Source of the DNA: Marinobacter zhejiangensis
GTDB lineage: Bacteria; Pseudomonadota; Gammaproteobacteria; Pseudomonadales; Oleiphilaceae
NCBI RefSeq assembly: GCF_900114775.1
Contig: NZ_FOUE01000004.1
Coordinates: 1-64,000 of the forward strand
Direction of reading: 5' to 3'
DNA length: 64,000 nucleotides
In this document: positions 40,900 to 51,357 of the stretch, piece by piece
Layout of the letters: the number at the start of each line of letters is the position of its first letter
Position numbering within the stretch: the first letter of the stretch is position 1
Made by a program: the position numbers and the translations under genes
The notes under the pieces: generated by a model
Database searches by the model: none
What the model was told of the DNA's origin: nothing
Seen by the model: the letters and a program-made list of their open reading frames with translations, nothing else

Positions 40900-41898
40900 A
40901 TGTCAGCAGAACATGAAGAATTGATCATGGATCGTGAGTCGGACATTGAAGATGCGGAAGATGAGGTTGTTGACGCGTCTATCGAAGAAAAAGGCGACTC
41001 CGATACGGACGAGTCAGAATCCAAAGGGGGGTTCCCTACCCAAGGGCGTTACCTCAGTAACCAGAAACAACTGGATGCCACACAGCTTTACCTCAATGAA
41101 ATCGGATTTTCACCGCTATTAACGCCGGAAGAAGAAGTCTATTTCGCTCGCCTTGCCAGAAAAGGTGAAGAATCGGGTCGCAAGCGGATGATCGAAAGCA
41201 ATCTCCGTCTGGTGGTTAAAATTGCCCGTCGCTATGTGAATCGCGGGCTTACTCTTCTGGACCTCATTGAAGAAGGCAACCTTGGTCTGATCCGCGCAGT
41301 CGAGAAGTTCGACCCCGAACGTGGATTCCGCTTCTCAACCTACGCCACCTGGTGGATTCGTCAGACCATCGAACGGGCGATCATGAATCAGACCCGCACC
41401 ATTCGCCTCCCAATCCACGTTGTTAAAGAACTGAACCTGTACCTGCGGGCAGCGCGGGAACTCACTCAGAAATTGGATCACGAGCCTTCCGCTGAAGAAA
41501 TTGCCCGTATGGTGGACAAGCCGGTTGCAGACGTTAAGCGAATGCTCGGCCTGAATGAAAGGGTGGCCTCAGTCGATACGCCGATCGGTAACAGCGGTGA
41601 GAAATCGCTGCTGGATACTGTTGCGGATGAAGGGGCTATGGATCCGGCAGACCTGCTGCAGGACAACAACATGTGTTCCTGCATCGAGAGCTGGATGGAT
41701 CAGTTGAGCGATAAGCAGCAGGAAGTGTTGTCCCGTCGTTTTGGCCTGCGGGGTTACCCAACCAGTACTCTTGAAGAAGTTGGGCAGGAGATTGGTCTCA
41801 CCCGCGAGCGGGTTCGCCAAATCCAGGTTGAGGCGCTTCGCAGGCTTCGGGAGATTCTCGAAAAAGAGGGGCTTTCTGGTAATATGCTGTTCAAGTAA
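40900..41898 (+). CDS. rpoS: RNA polymerase sigma factor RpoS
   Basis: 332 residues. After an acidic N-terminal region (E/D-rich to about 40) come region 1.2 ([10 protein letters not shown]...), region 2 with [17 protein letters not shown] and [14 protein letters not shown], region 3 ([16 protein letters not shown]) and the region 4 helix-turn-helix [20 protein letters not shown]. It is the stationary-phase and general-stress sigma factor. Downstream of nlpD as in most gammaproteobacteria; a bidirectional terminator follows. Confidence 0.98.
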   Translation: MSAEHEELIMDRESDIEDAEDEVVDASIEEKGDSDTDESESKGGFPTQGRYLSNQKQLDATQLYLNEIGFSPLLTPEEEVYFARLARKGEESGRKRMIESNLRLVVKIARRYVNRGLTLLDLIEEGNLGLIRAVEKFDPERGFRFSTYATWWIRQTIERAIMNQTRTIRLPIHVVKELNLYLRAARELTQKLDHEPSAEEIARMVDKPVADVKRMLGLNERVASVDTPIGNSGEKSLLDTVADEGAMDPADLLQDNNMCSCIESWMDQLSDKQQEVLSRRFGLRGYPTSTLEEVGQEIGLTRERVRQIQVEALRRLREILEKEGLSGNMLFK

Positions 41899-41946
41899 GT
41901 CGCTGCTGGCAGTCCTCGTTCAAGGGGGCGGCTAATCGGGAATGAC

Positions 41947-41977
41947 AAAAAACCGACCTTCAGGGTCGGTTTTTTTA
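41947..41977 (+). terminator. Bidirectional terminator after rpoS
   Basis: AAAAAACCGACC-TTCA-GGGTCGGTTTTTTT has a compact stem of about 7 bp with A-run and T-run flanks, so it can act on both strands. It begins 48 bases after the rpoS stop. Confidence 0.9.
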
Positions 41978-42105
41978 TTGCGCCGCAAATGAGAACCAGG
42001 TTACGTCAGCTTATCAAAAGCACTTGATACAATCGGCGAGCCGGCCACGGATGTTTGAACTCCGGCAGCACAACGATAACTTTAATAATTCATAAGGAAC
42101 GGACG

Positions 42106-42681
42106 ATGAACAAGGCCTTATCAACATTTCTTACTTCCTGCATGCTTTCCGCTGCGCTTGTGGCACCAGCCTCTGCACTGACGGTCAACGGCGTTGACGT
42201 ACCTGACACATACGCGGCCCAGGATTCCGAATTGACCCTGAATGGCGCGGGAATCCGCTCCAAGTGGTTCCTGGATCTGTACATTGGTGGCCTGTACGTG
42301 CCAGAAAAAGCCAGTGATGCAACTGCCATCATCAATGCGGATGAACCTCAGGCGATCACCCTGCACATTATTTCAGGCATGATCACCAGCGAGAAAATGA
42401 CCTCCGCCACGCTGGAAGGCTTTGAAAGTGCCACCGGAGGTGACCTGAGCGCTATTCAGAGCGACGTCGAGGCGTTCCTCAACGTCTTTGCTGAAGAGAT
42501 CAAGGAAGGTGACGTCTTTGACCTGGTGTACCTGCCAGGGGAGGGGGTTCGCGTACTCAAGAATGGTGATGTTCGCGCGACCATCGGCGACCTGACATTC
42601 AAGAAGGCCCTGTTTGGCATCTGGTTGTCGGATAACCCTGCTCAGGAAGACCTGAAAGAAAAGATGCTGGGCCAGAGCTAA
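42106..42681 (+). CDS. Secreted chalcone isomerase-like protein
   Basis: 191 residues from the ATG at 42106, with AAGGAACGG upstream. A Sec signal peptide ends near PASA (cleavage about 24). The mature protein carries the bacterial chalcone-isomerase-fold signature: VNGVDVPDTY, LNGAGIRSKWFLDLYIGGLYVPEK and a C-terminal LFGIWLSDNPAQEDLKEKML. Bacterial members lack a flavonoid pathway; fatty-acid binding or an unknown periplasmic role is more likely. It stands alone between rpoS and the convergent nth. Confidence 0.88.
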   Translation: MNKALSTFLTSCMLSAALVAPASALTVNGVDVPDTYAAQDSELTLNGAGIRSKWFLDLYIGGLYVPEKASDATAIINADEPQAITLHIISGMITSEKMTSATLEGFESATGGDLSAIQSDVEAFLNVFAEEIKEGDVFDLVYLPGEGVRVLKNGDVRATIGDLTFKKALFGIWLSDNPAQEDLKEKMLGQS

Positions 42682-42699
42682 TCCCCAGTTGATCTGAAA

Positions 42700-42736
42700 C
42701 CGTCAGGCCTGTTGCCTTTGGGCGCAGGTTTGACGG
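42700..42736. terminator. Possible hairpin between convergent genes
   Basis: CCGTCA/TGACGG with inner CCTG/CAGG forms an interrupted stem in the 73-base gap between the chalcone-isomerase-like gene and nth. No good T-run exists on either side. It may serve as a weak shared terminator. Confidence 0.3.
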
Positions 42737-42754
42737 CCTTCCTGAAAAACGGGA

Positions 42755-43396
42755 TCAGTCGAGATAATCCCGCTTCTGCTTGAATTCACACAGATCTTCA
42801 ATCAGGCATATGCCGCATTTGGGCTTACGGGCGGTGCAAGTGTAGCGGCCGTGCAGGATGAGCCAGTGGTGGGCATCCAGCAGGAACTCCTTGGGCACCA
42901 GTCGGACCAATCGCTTTTCCACCTCAAGGACATTCTTGCCAGGGGCGATACCGGTACGGTTCGACACCCGGAAAATGTGAGTGTCGACAGCCATTGCTGG
43001 TTGACCGAACGCGGTGTTCAGCACCACATTGGCGGTCTTTCGCCCCACACCGGGAAGCGCTTCCAGTGCCTCACGGGTATCGGGCACCACACTTCCGTGT
43101 TGTTCAATCAGAATACGGCAAGTCTTGATGACGTTTTCCGCCTTGCTGTTAAAGAGGCCGATGGTTTTGATGTACTCCTTCAGGCCATCGACGCCCAAGG
43201 CAAGGATGGCCTCCGGTGTGTTCGCCACTGGATACAGTTTATCCGTCGCCTTGTTTACTCCAACATCGGTGGCCTGAGCCGACAGAATAACCGCGATCAG
43301 CAGTTCAAACGGTGACGAGTAATTCAGCTCGGTGGTCGGGTTGGGGTTCGCCTCCCGCAGACGGGCAAAGATTTCGGTACGCTTCTGTTTGTTCAT
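42755..43396 (-). CDS. nth: Endonuclease III
   Basis: 213 residues. The helix-hairpin-helix LPGVGRKTANVVLN holds catalytic K120, and AVDTHIFRV holds D138. Cys 187, 194, 197 and 203 form the 4Fe-4S loop. All of these fall at the E. coli positions. It is a bifunctional glycosylase/lyase for oxidised pyrimidines. It ends the rnf operon, 13 bases after rnfE, an arrangement shared with many gammaproteobacteria. Confidence 0.98.
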   Translation of the reverse strand: MNKQKRTEIFARLREANPNPTTELNYSSPFELLIAVILSAQATDVGVNKATDKLYPVANTPEAILALGVDGLKEYIKTIGLFNSKAENVIKTCRILIEQHGSVVPDTREALEALPGVGRKTANVVLNTAFGQPAMAVDTHIFRVSNRTGIAPGKNVLEVEKRLVRLVPKEFLLDAHHWLILHGRYTCTARKPKCGICLIEDLCEFKQKRDYLD

Positions 43397-43409
43397 CGCT
43401 GACTGTTCC

Positions 43410-44126
43410 TCAGGAAACCTGGCCGGTTACCCGTACCCGTTTGCTGCCTGCCACGACAGGTGCTTTTTCCTGTGCGGCCTGACGCTGCTTGAGATGGTTA
43501 TCGATACCATTCTTGATGGCGATGAGCAGCCCGAGCCCCACGAAGGCTCCGGGCGGAAGGATCATAAACAGCACGTCAGGATAATTTTCAAGCGGACGGA
43601 TGGCCCAGTCAGCAGCCACGGGGCCTAGTAACAGGTCCATATCGGTAAACAGCGTGCCCTGGCCAACCAACTCCCGAAGTCCTCCGAGCACAACCAACAC
43701 CGCAAGGAAGCCCAGCCCCATCATTGCACCATCAAGAACCGCAAGCAGCGGGGGGTTCTTGCAGGCAAAGGCATCTGCACGGCCAAGTATTGCGCAGTTG
43801 GTGACGATCAGCGGGATGAAGATACCGAGGATCTGGTAGAGCTCGTAGGTGTAGGCCTGCATCAGCAGCTCTGCGCAAGTCACGAAGGAGGCAATGATCA
43901 TCACAAACGCCGGCAGTCGTACCGAGTCACCGACAAAGTTGCGGATCAGGGATACTGCGAGGTTTGAGCCCATAAGGACCAGCAGTGTTGCAAGTCCCAG
44001 GCCAATGGCGTTAACAACGGTACTGGTGACGGCGAGCAGCGGGCAGAGCCCAAGAACCTGCACCAGGGCCGGATTGTTGATCCAGAGACCATCCTTGATG
44101 ATCTCAAGCGGGGTCTTGGTGGCCAT
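43410..44126 (-). CDS. rnfE: Rnf/Rsx complex subunit E
   Basis: 238 residues from the ATG at 44126 ([15 protein letters not shown]); a longer frame would overlap rnfG. About six membrane helices and the segments [17 protein letters not shown] and [19 protein letters not shown] place it in the RnfA/RnfE family. These two subunits form a membrane pair that holds an iron-sulfur site in the Rnf ferredoxin:NAD+ oxidoreductase. A charged C-terminal tail follows the last helix. Confidence 0.96.
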   Translation of the reverse strand: MATKTPLEIIKDGLWINNPALVQVLGLCPLLAVTSTVVNAIGLGLATLLVLMGSNLAVSLIRNFVGDSVRLPAFVMIIASFVTCAELLMQAYTYELYQILGIFIPLIVTNCAILGRADAFACKNPPLLAVLDGAMMGLGFLAVLVVLGGLRELVGQGTLFTDMDLLLGPVAADWAIRPLENYPDVLFMILPPGAFVGLGLLIAIKNGIDNHLKQRQAAQEKAPVVAGSKRVRVTGQVS

Positions 44127-44128
44127 GA

Positions 44129-44779
44129 TCAGGGGGACTCCTGTGCGATTGAGGTACCCAGAGCGGCTGCCAGGTCTGCTTGGTGGGCATTGAGGTATAG
44201 CAGGGTGTTTTTCACCGCACCGGTCACCGCCTTGGGGGTGATGGTAGCGCCGGTAAACTGGTCGAATGCGCCCCCGTTCTTGGCGACAGCCCAACCGTCC
44301 AGGGTCGGGTTGTCGAGAGAGCGGCCATTAAAATCCAGCACCCAGTCGGACTTCTTAAGTTCGACCTTGTCGCCCAGTCCTGGAGTTTCTTTGTGGCTGG
44401 TCACACGGACGCCCAGCACCTCGCCTTCGGGAGAAACGCCCACTAGGAGGTGAATGTCTCCGGAGTAACCGTCGGGCGCTACGACTGGAAAAATGAGCCC
44501 GACCGGGGCGCCATCCAGGCGTGCCACCCAGGCGGTGAATGGCTCGGGGAAACGAAAGCGCTCATCGGCAGGTAACTGGACCGAATCGTTGAGCATGTCG
44601 TTGTTATGATGGCTTTGCGGAATGATTTCATACAGCGCCCGCGCTTCAGCCCGGGCCATCTGGTCCTGGATGCGTTCAGCGGTCAGGGATTGGGTAACGG
44701 CAATGGTGCCGCCGGTGAAGATCGCGAAGAGCCCGAGCCCAATGGCACTGCGTCGAATTGACTGTCCTAGAGCTGCCAT
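44129..44779 (-). CDS. rnfG: Rnf/Rsx complex subunit G
   Basis: 216 residues. One N-terminal membrane helix (about 10-32) anchors a periplasmic FMN-binding domain. The flavinylation motif [11 protein letters not shown] carries T179, where FMN is expected to be attached through phosphate. It spans only 2 and 3 bases to its neighbours rnfE and rnfD. Confidence 0.96.
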   Translation of the reverse strand: MAALGQSIRRSAIGLGLFAIFTGGTIAVTQSLTAERIQDQMARAEARALYEIIPQSHHNNDMLNDSVQLPADERFRFPEPFTAWVARLDGAPVGLIFPVVAPDGYSGDIHLLVGVSPEGEVLGVRVTSHKETPGLGDKVELKKSDWVLDFNGRSLDNPTLDGWAVAKNGGAFDQFTGATITPKAVTGAVKNTLLYLNAHQADLAAALGTSIAQESP

Positions 44780-44782
44780 GGC

Positions 44783-45835
44783 TTATCCCTGGTTCCTGGT
44801 CGGTATGCCCCGGCGGGCCTTGTGGTGGCCATAGGTGCGCGGGGGGGTGTAATGGTCGATGAAGGGAACGGCAAAGTTCATCAGCAACACGGCAAACGCA
44901 ACGGCATCGGGGTAATTGCCCCAGGTCCGGATCAAGTACACCAGAATGCCAATACCCGCGCCGTAGATCAGTTTGCCCTGATTGCTGGTGGCCGCAGACA
45001 CCGGGTCGGTGGCGATAAAGAAAGCGCCGAGCATGGTGCCTCCCGCCAGCAGGTGGAGTGACAGGGGCGCATATTGGTCGGCATCGCTGCCAAAGGCCAG
45101 GCTCATGAAACCGAGGGCGGCCAGCATGCTGACCGGGATGTGCCAGCTGATGATCCGAAGCGCGAGCAACAGCAGTCCTCCGGCCAGGAAGCCGACATTG
45201 ACCCATTCCCAGCCGAGGGCAATGCCATCGCCAAACACCGGAAGCACTGAGACTTCGTCGGCGGTATGGCTGACGATCTGGTGTTTGTAGGTATCCAGCG
45301 GGGTAGCGCCGGTAAAGGCATCGACGGCGGTGTGCTGGGCGGAGAAAATTGAGGTAAAGGTCTCACCGAGCGATGGTGCGTGCTCCCAAAGCAGGCCCGG
45401 TTGGGCCCAGTTGGTGGTCATGGCGACGGGGAAGGAAACCAGCACCAGTGCGTAACCCACCATCGCTGGGTTGAATGGGTTCGAGCCAAGACCGCCGTAG
45501 AGTTGCTTCGCGAGAACGATGGCGCTCAGTACGGCCACTGCGGATACCCACCAAGGGGCCAGCGGGGGGAGGGCGAGGCCGAGCAGCAGTCCGGTGACCG
45601 CTGCGGTATTGTCCTTCAGGAAAAAACTGACAGGGCGCCCGCGCAGTTTGAGCATCATCGCTTCGGCAACCAATGCAACCGAGACGCACCAAACGACGTT
45701 GATCAGGTTACCCCAGCCAAAGAACACGGTCTGGGCAAGCAGACCGGGTAATGTCGCCAGGATAACCCAGAGCATGACCCTGGATGTGGGCCTGGCTCCC
45801 CGGGCATGGGGTGAAGACTGTTGTAAAAGCGCCAT
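44783..45835 (-). CDS. rnfD: Rnf/Rsx complex subunit D
   Basis: 350 residues from the ATG at 45835 ([18 protein letters not shown]); upstream in-frame sequence is a shadow of rnfC. About nine to ten membrane helices. The covalent FMN site is in [11 protein letters not shown] (T178). This is the NqrB-like membrane subunit that couples electron flow to ion movement. A 37-base gap separates it from rnfC, the widest in the operon. Confidence 0.96.
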   Translation of the reverse strand: MALLQQSSPHARGARPTSRVMLWVILATLPGLLAQTVFFGWGNLINVVWCVSVALVAEAMMLKLRGRPVSFFLKDNTAAVTGLLLGLALPPLAPWWVSAVAVLSAIVLAKQLYGGLGSNPFNPAMVGYALVLVSFPVAMTTNWAQPGLLWEHAPSLGETFTSIFSAQHTAVDAFTGATPLDTYKHQIVSHTADEVSVLPVFGDGIALGWEWVNVGFLAGGLLLLALRIISWHIPVSMLAALGFMSLAFGSDADQYAPLSLHLLAGGTMLGAFFIATDPVSAATSNQGKLIYGAGIGILVYLIRTWGNYPDAVAFAVLLMNFAVPFIDHYTPPRTYGHHKARRGIPTRNQG

Positions 45836-45872
45836 GTGCGTTAGTGCCTGATCAAAGGGTTGCGACAAATCA

Positions 45873-47942
45873 TCAATCGGTTGCCTGTGTTTCATTCGGG
45901 CGCTTGGCTTCGGCCAGGGCTGACTCCGCCCGCTCGACTCTGAGCTGGTTTTTTTCCACGGCACGCTGCAGTTTTTCCGCAGTGTCCGAGCCGCTCTCCC
46001 TGGCCTCGTCAAGCATCGCCTGCATGTTGTCGAGTTTTGCCTGGGCCTTGTCGAGCTGTTCTTGAAGCTCTGTGATGTCGGGAACGTTCTCGTTCACTGC
46101 TTCGACCGCCAGTGCTTCGGTCGTTTGTGTAGTGCCGTTGCTCGCTGGTACCACCGGTTGCTCGGCACCATTGGCTTCGGCCAAGGCTTCTTCCGCCCGC
46201 TGAACGCGCTCGCGGTTCTTGGCGACGGCCCGCTCCAGTTTTTCTGCGGTGTCGGAACCCGCTGCTCTCGCCTCGTCGAGAAGCCCCTGCATGTTGTCCA
46301 GTTTGGCGCGGGCTTTGTCGAGCTGGTCCTTCAAAGCATCAATGTCCGGCTGTTGCGCAGCAGCAGGCGCGGGCACTGGAGTTTCGGTTTTGGCCTTCTT
46401 GCGAGCGAGCGCTTCTTGCACCATGGCTGCTTTGGCGGAGCGGTCATCGCCGTCGGCTTGTTGTGCAGGCGCCGCCTCGGCGTTTGCCTTTTTCTGGGCC
46501 TGAGCTTCTGCGGCGGCACGCGCGCGCTCTTTGCGCTTGGCTTCCTTCTCGGCGGCCTCTCGTTCAAGCCTTGCCTGCCGGGCCTCGAACCGTTCCCTCG
46601 CTTTGTCGGCCTTCATCTGCTCGGCCTGTTGGGTGCGGATCTCGCCTTTGGCGTAGCGGTAGTACTGCACCAGGGGAATCGAGCTTGGGCAGACATAGCT
46701 ACAGGCACCACACTCGATACAATCAAACAGGTTGATGTGTTCGGCTTTGTCGAACTCTTCTGCTTTGGCGTACCAGAAGAGTTGTTGGGGCAGCAAGTCC
46801 ATGGGGCAGGCGTCGGCGCAACCGGCGCAGCGAATGCAAGGCTGTTCAGGGGCTGGGTCAGGAAGCTCACTGGCAGTAGCCGCAATGACGCAGTTGCTGG
46901 TCTTGATCACCGGGATACCGGTGTCACTCAGTGTGTAGCCCATCATCGGGCCACCCAGTACCAGTCGATGCAGCTGGTTGTTGTCGAGCCCGGCGCGTTC
47001 CAGCAGGTAGTTCACCGGGGTGCCTAGCAGTACCTCGACGTTGCCTGGTCTGGCAACCGCTTCACCGGTGATGGTGGTGACCCTGGAAATCAACGGCTCA
47101 CCGTGAAAAATCGCCCGGCCAACGGCAATGGCGGTGCCAACGTTCTGACACATGACGCCGATATCCGCAGGGATACCACCGTGGGGGACTTCCATGCCGG
47201 TGAGGATCTGAACCAGCTGTTTCTCGCCCCCAGAGGGGTACTTGGTGGGAATGACCACTACTTCAATCTGGGTGCCCTGGCAGGCCGCTCGCACGGATGC
47301 TATGGCTTGAGGCTTGTTGTCTTCAATCGCAATGACACACCGTTCCGGACGGAGTATCCAGGCCATGACTTTCAGACCATCAATAATCTCTGCTGAGCGC
47401 TCCCGCATGACCATATCGTCTGCGGTGATGTACGGCTCACACTCCGCTCCGTTGAGGATCAGCGTGCTGACCTTGCGGTCCTTGGGCGGACGTAACTTGA
47501 TGTTGGTAGGAAAGCCCGCTCCTCCCATCCCGGCGATACCGGCGTTGCGAATGGCGGCCAATACTTCATCACGGTCAAGACTTCGGTAGTCATCAATCGG
47601 GTTACGTTCGCACCAGGTCTCCTGCCCGTCTGGTTGCAACAGAATGCACCAATCACTCATACCAGATGGGTGTGGTACCGGATGCTGGCAAATCGCCTCA
47701 ACGACACCGGATGTCGGAGCATGCACAGGAACGCCGACAGGGCCTTCGACCTGAGCCAGCAGCTGGCCTTTCAGTACGTGATCGCCGACAGAGACTATGG
47801 CTTGCGCCGGGGCACCAATGTGCTGCTGCAAGGGCAGCACGAGGCGATCGGGCAGGCCGGCAAATTCAATGGGGCGACTGGTAGAAAGTTCTTTTCGTTC
47901 AACCGGGTGGATGCCGCCAGGAAAGTCCCACAACTTGGTCAT
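45873..47942 (-). CDS. rnfC: Rnf/Rsx complex subunit C with duplicated C-terminal coiled coil
   Basis: 689 residues. The conserved part (1 to about 430) contains an NqrA-like N-terminal barrel, the NADH/FMN-binding segment [13 protein letters not shown], and two 4Fe-4S motifs with C369-C372-C375-C379 and C408-C411-C414-C418. After an Ala/Glu/Lys-rich basic helix (about 430-530) two long helical repeats follow, at 533-595 and 622-684, with 43 of 63 identical residues. RnfC is the NADH-facing cytoplasmic subunit. Long repeated tails are known in gammaproteobacterial RnfC, but copy number varies. Confidence 0.96.
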   Translation of the reverse strand: MTKLWDFPGGIHPVERKELSTSRPIEFAGLPDRLVLPLQQHIGAPAQAIVSVGDHVLKGQLLAQVEGPVGVPVHAPTSGVVEAICQHPVPHPSGMSDWCILLQPDGQETWCERNPIDDYRSLDRDEVLAAIRNAGIAGMGGAGFPTNIKLRPPKDRKVSTLILNGAECEPYITADDMVMRERSAEIIDGLKVMAWILRPERCVIAIEDNKPQAIASVRAACQGTQIEVVVIPTKYPSGGEKQLVQILTGMEVPHGGIPADIGVMCQNVGTAIAVGRAIFHGEPLISRVTTITGEAVARPGNVEVLLGTPVNYLLERAGLDNNQLHRLVLGGPMMGYTLSDTGIPVIKTSNCVIAATASELPDPAPEQPCIRCAGCADACPMDLLPQQLFWYAKAEEFDKAEHINLFDCIECGACSYVCPSSIPLVQYYRYAKGEIRTQQAEQMKADKARERFEARQARLEREAAEKEAKRKERARAAAEAQAQKKANAEAAPAQQADGDDRSAKAAMVQEALARKKAKTETPVPAPAAAQQPDIDALKDQLDKARAKLDNMQGLLDEARAAGSDTAEKLERAVAKNRERVQRAEEALAEANGAEQPVVPASNGTTQTTEALAVEAVNENVPDITELQEQLDKAQAKLDNMQAMLDEARESGSDTAEKLQRAVEKNQLRVERAESALAEAKRPNETQATD
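45888..46079 (-). repeat. RnfC tail repeat, copy B
   Basis: Encodes residues 622-684 of RnfC, beginning [20 protein letters not shown]. It aligns without gaps to copy A (43 of 63 residues identical), with conserved [18 protein letters not shown] and RAE-ALAEA blocks. The pattern is that of a helical, charged coiled coil. Confidence 0.85.
46155..46346 (-). repeat. RnfC tail repeat, copy A
   Basis: Encodes residues 533-595 of RnfC, beginning [20 protein letters not shown]. It is separated from copy B by a 26-residue linker rich in T, V, P and N. The two copies likely arose by internal duplication. Confidence 0.85.
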
Positions 47943-48517
47943 CAGGCGCGTACCTCTTGGCGGTCTGTGGCGATGATCTTGCTGGCGGGAGGAGCCCAGG
48001 TCCAGGTACGGATATCGGATTCTAGGGTGACCATATCAATGCAGTCGACGGGGCAGGGCTCAACACACAGGTCGCAGCCGGTGCATTCGCTTTCGATGAC
48101 TGTGTGCATATGCTTCGCTGACCCAAGAATGGCATCCACTGGGCAAGCCTGGATGCACTTGGTGCAGCCAATACACTCGTCTTCGCGGATGACCGCAACC
48201 CGCTTTGCCTGCTCGATACCATGCTCGGCATCCAGAGGTTGGGGCTCTACGTCCAACAGGTCGGCGAGTGCCTTGATGGTGGTTTCTCCGCCGGGGGGGC
48301 ACTTGTTGATGGCTTCGCCATCGGCGATCGCTTCGGCATAGGGCCGGCACCCGGGAAATCCGCATTGGCCGCACTGGGTCTGGGGCAGGAGGGCGTCAAT
48401 TTCATCGACAATCGGGTTGCCCTCAACACGAAAGCGCTCGGCGGCAAACCCCAGCAAACCGCCAAACAGCACGGCCAGCAGAAGCAGCACGGCGACGGCA
48501 ATCAAAATACTGGTCAT
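47942..48517 (-). CDS. rnfB: Rnf/Rsx complex subunit B
   Basis: 191 residues. An N-terminal membrane helix (about 4-26) is followed by the Fis-type 4Fe-4S site [17 protein letters not shown]...CPPGG, then two bacterial ferredoxin motifs [12 protein letters not shown] and [12 protein letters not shown]. It takes electrons from ferredoxin on the cytoplasmic side. The stop overlaps the rnfC start by one base. Confidence 0.97.
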   Translation of the reverse strand: MTSILIAVAVLLLLAVLFGGLLGFAAERFRVEGNPIVDEIDALLPQTQCGQCGFPGCRPYAEAIADGEAINKCPPGGETTIKALADLLDVEPQPLDAEHGIEQAKRVAVIREDECIGCTKCIQACPVDAILGSAKHMHTVIESECTGCDLCVEPCPVDCIDMVTLESDIRTWTWAPPASKIIATDRQEVRA

Positions 48518-48535
48518 CAGTCTTGTCCCTTGATC

Positions 48536-49117
48536 CTACACGCTGACCAGGCCGGTAAAGCCCAGGAACGCCAATGCCATCAACCCGGCGGTAATCATCC
48601 CAATCGAAGCGCCCCGGAAGGCTACGGGAACGTCGGCCACGGCAATGCGTTCACGCATCGCGGCAAACAGCACCAGCACCAGTGAGAATCCGGCGGCGGC
48701 ACCAAAACCGTACAGGACTGACTCCAGGAAGTTGTTCTGCTTGTTAAGGTTCAGCAGCGCTACCCCAAGGACGGCGCAGTTTGTGGTGATGAGCGGCAGA
48801 AAAATTCCCAATACCCGGTACAACAGCGGGCTGGTTTTGCGAACAACCATCTCCGTAAACTGCACCACCACCGCAATCACCAGGATAAAGGTGATGGTCT
48901 TCAGGAAGCCCAGCCCGAGGGGAGCGAGCAGGTAGGTGTAGGCCAGATAACTGCACACCGACGCCAGGGTGAGGACGAATGTCGTGGCCAGGGACATGCC
49001 CATAGCCGTTTCCAGCTTCCCGGATACGCCCATGAAAGGGCATAACCCGAGAAACTGAACCAGGACAAAGTTATTGACCAGTATGGTGCTGACCAGGATC
49101 AGCAGGTATTCCGTCAT
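48536..49117 (-). CDS. rnfA: Rnf/Rsx complex subunit A
   Basis: 193 residues, the E. coli RsxA length, from the ATG at 49117 ([21 protein letters not shown]). About six membrane helices; the segments [19 protein letters not shown] and [18 protein letters not shown] carry the conserved Cys of the membrane-embedded iron-sulfur site shared with RnfE. First gene of the rnf block, 21 bases downstream of metG with no visible terminator between. Confidence 0.97.
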   Translation of the reverse strand: MTEYLLILVSTILVNNFVLVQFLGLCPFMGVSGKLETAMGMSLATTFVLTLASVCSYLAYTYLLAPLGLGFLKTITFILVIAVVVQFTEMVVRKTSPLLYRVLGIFLPLITTNCAVLGVALLNLNKQNNFLESVLYGFGAAAGFSLVLVLFAAMRERIAVADVPVAFRGASIGMITAGLMALAFLGFTGLVSV

Positions 49118-49138
49118 CAAATCGAGCTCCGGCGGAAC

Positions 49139-51172
49139 TTACATAATCCGCATGCCAGGGGTAGCACCTGAGTCCGGGGAAAGGATAAAAATTTCCTTGC
49201 CGCCCGGGCCGGCCGCCAGCACCATGCCTTCGGACATTCCAAACTTCATTTTCCGGGGTTTCAGGTTGGCGACCATCACCGTTAGTCGGCCTTCCAGATC
49301 TTCCGGTTTGTAGGCCGATTTGATGCCGGCAAACACATTGCGGTCACCATGGCCAATATCCAGGGTCAGGCGCAGCAGCTTATCAGCGCCTTCGACGTGT
49401 TCCGCTTTCACGATCCGGGCGACGCGAAGGTCGACTTTGGCGAAGTCGCCAAACTCTATCTCATCGGCAACCGGCTCGAGATTGGCTGTGGCGGCCGGTT
49501 TTGCGGTCTCCGTTGACACTTCTTCCTTGGAGGCTTCCAGCATTTTATCAATCTGCGGCATTTCAACGCGGCTCATCAGCGGCTTGAACTTGGCAATGCC
49601 GTGGTTTTCCAGCAGTTGGGCGCGGCTGTTCCAGTCCAGAGGGCTGTTGAGAAACGCCTCCGATGCTTCCGCAGTTTTCGGCAGCACCGGCGCCAGGTAG
49701 GTCATCAGCAGCCGGAACATGTTGATGGCATTGGTGCAGATGGCCTGGAGTTTGTCGTCCTGAGCTTCCTGCTTGGCGACCACCCACGGTTGCTCATCGT
49801 TGACATATTGATTGGCAATGTCTGCCAGTTCCATGACTTTACGCATGGCGCGACTGTATTCGCGGTTCTCGTAATACGTTTCAATTTCCTGGCCGGCTTC
49901 AATGAAGGCATTCAGCTTCTCGGTTTCCGTAACCTGTCCAAGCTGTCCTTCGAACCGCTTGGTGACGAAACCGGCGCTGCGGCTGGCGATATTGACCACT
50001 TTGCCCACCAGGTCAGAGTTCACCCGGGCGGCAAAGTCTTCCAGGTTCAGGTCCATGTCATCCACGCCGTTGCCGAGTTTGGCGGCGAAGTAATACCGCA
50101 GGTACTCCGGGTTCAGGTGATCCAGGTAGGTACGAGCCATGATGAAGGTGCCGCGAGACTTGGACATCTTCTTGCCGTTTACCGTAACGAAGCCGTGAGC
50201 CCAAACCGCGCTAGGGGTGCGGTAACCGGCACTGTGCAGCATGGAGGGCCAGAACAGGGCGTGGAAGTTGATGATGTCCTTGCCGATGAAGTGGTACACC
50301 TCGGCCTTGGAGTCGGCGTTCCAGAACCGGTCGAAGTCGATGCCTTCACGGTCGCACAGGTTCTTGAAGCTGGCGAGGTAGCCGATCGGGGCGTCGAGCC
50401 AGACATAGAAGTACTTGCCCGGCGCATCGGGAATCTCGAAACCGAAGTAGGGAGCATCGCGGCTGATGTCCCACTCCTGCAGGCCCGCATCCAGCCACTC
50501 TGCCAGTTTGTTGGCAATCTGTGGTTGCAGGGTGCCGCTACGGGTCCAGTTTTGCAGGAAGTCGGCAAATTCGGGCAGGCGGAAGAAGTAGTGCTCGGAC
50601 TCCTTTTCCACCGGTGTGGCACCGGAAACCGCCGATTTCGGGTTGATCAGCTCAGCCGGCGTGTATGTGGCGCCACACACTTCACAGTTGTCACCGTACT
50701 GGTCTTCCGATTTGCACTTGGGACAGGTGCCCTTGATAAACCGGTCCGCCAGGAACATCTGCTTCTCAGGATCGTAGGCCTGGGTAATCTTGCGGGTGGC
50801 AATGTGGTTGTTTTCCTGCAGGCGCCGGTAGATATACTCCGAAAACGCCTTGTTCTCCTCTGAATGGGTAGAATGGTAGTTATCGAAGTGAATATGGAAG
50901 CCTGCAAAGTCGGCCTGGTGCTCCTGACGGATACGGTCGATCAGAGCCTCAGAGGTAATGCCTTCTCTTTCTGCCCGGAGCATAATAGCGGTGCCGTGGG
51001 CATCGTCGGCGCACACGTAATAACAGTTCTGACCACGCATTCGCTGGTAGCGGGCCCAGATGTCCGTCTGGATGTACTCCAACAGGTGGCCCAGGTGGAT
51101 GGGGCCGTTGGCGTAGGGCAGGGCGCTGGTTACCAGGATGTCGCGCTGATTCTGTGCACTCGCTTGGGTCAT
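49139..51172 (-). CDS. metG: Methionyl-tRNA synthetase
   Basis: 677 residues from the ATG at 51172 ([20 protein letters not shown]). The HIGH-type motif is PIHLGHL (about 24-30) and KMSKS is at about 335-339. The zinc knuckle CPKC...CEVC lies near 145-160. The C-terminal tRNA-binding/dimerisation domain (about 575-677) begins [16 protein letters not shown]. It charges initiator and elongator tRNA-Met. It is divergent from apbC across 185 bases, where both promoters should lie. Confidence 0.98.
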   Translation of the reverse strand: MTQASAQNQRDILVTSALPYANGPIHLGHLLEYIQTDIWARYQRMRGQNCYYVCADDAHGTAIMLRAEREGITSEALIDRIRQEHQADFAGFHIHFDNYHSTHSEENKAFSEYIYRRLQENNHIATRKITQAYDPEKQMFLADRFIKGTCPKCKSEDQYGDNCEVCGATYTPAELINPKSAVSGATPVEKESEHYFFRLPEFADFLQNWTRSGTLQPQIANKLAEWLDAGLQEWDISRDAPYFGFEIPDAPGKYFYVWLDAPIGYLASFKNLCDREGIDFDRFWNADSKAEVYHFIGKDIINFHALFWPSMLHSAGYRTPSAVWAHGFVTVNGKKMSKSRGTFIMARTYLDHLNPEYLRYYFAAKLGNGVDDMDLNLEDFAARVNSDLVGKVVNIASRSAGFVTKRFEGQLGQVTETEKLNAFIEAGQEIETYYENREYSRAMRKVMELADIANQYVNDEQPWVVAKQEAQDDKLQAICTNAINMFRLLMTYLAPVLPKTAEASEAFLNSPLDWNSRAQLLENHGIAKFKPLMSRVEMPQIDKMLEASKEEVSTETAKPAATANLEPVADEIEFGDFAKVDLRVARIVKAEHVEGADKLLRLTLDIGHGDRNVFAGIKSAYKPEDLEGRLTVMVANLKPRKMKFGMSEGMVLAAGPGGKEIFILSPDSGATPGMRIM

Positions 51173-51357
51173 GTTAAAAGTCCGAACCTTGATCAAGAAT
51201 GGTTGTGGTCAGAAGCGGGCACAGATGATACCTTCCGGGCGGCAATTTTTCATCCGGAACGCCTTAATTTATCGAGTTTGAGGTGATGCCGGTCAAAATG
51301 GTGTGTTAGAGGCACACCCTTTGCGGAAATACCTGGTTTCAAATCCTGGAGAAAGGC

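Noticed and set aside
41899..42105. Small regulatory RNA of the RsmZ type, which follows rpoS in Pseudomonas
   Set aside because: Only a short run with two GGG/GGA-like sites precedes the terminator. The 79-base stretch lacks the repeated GGA-bearing hairpins of RsmZ.
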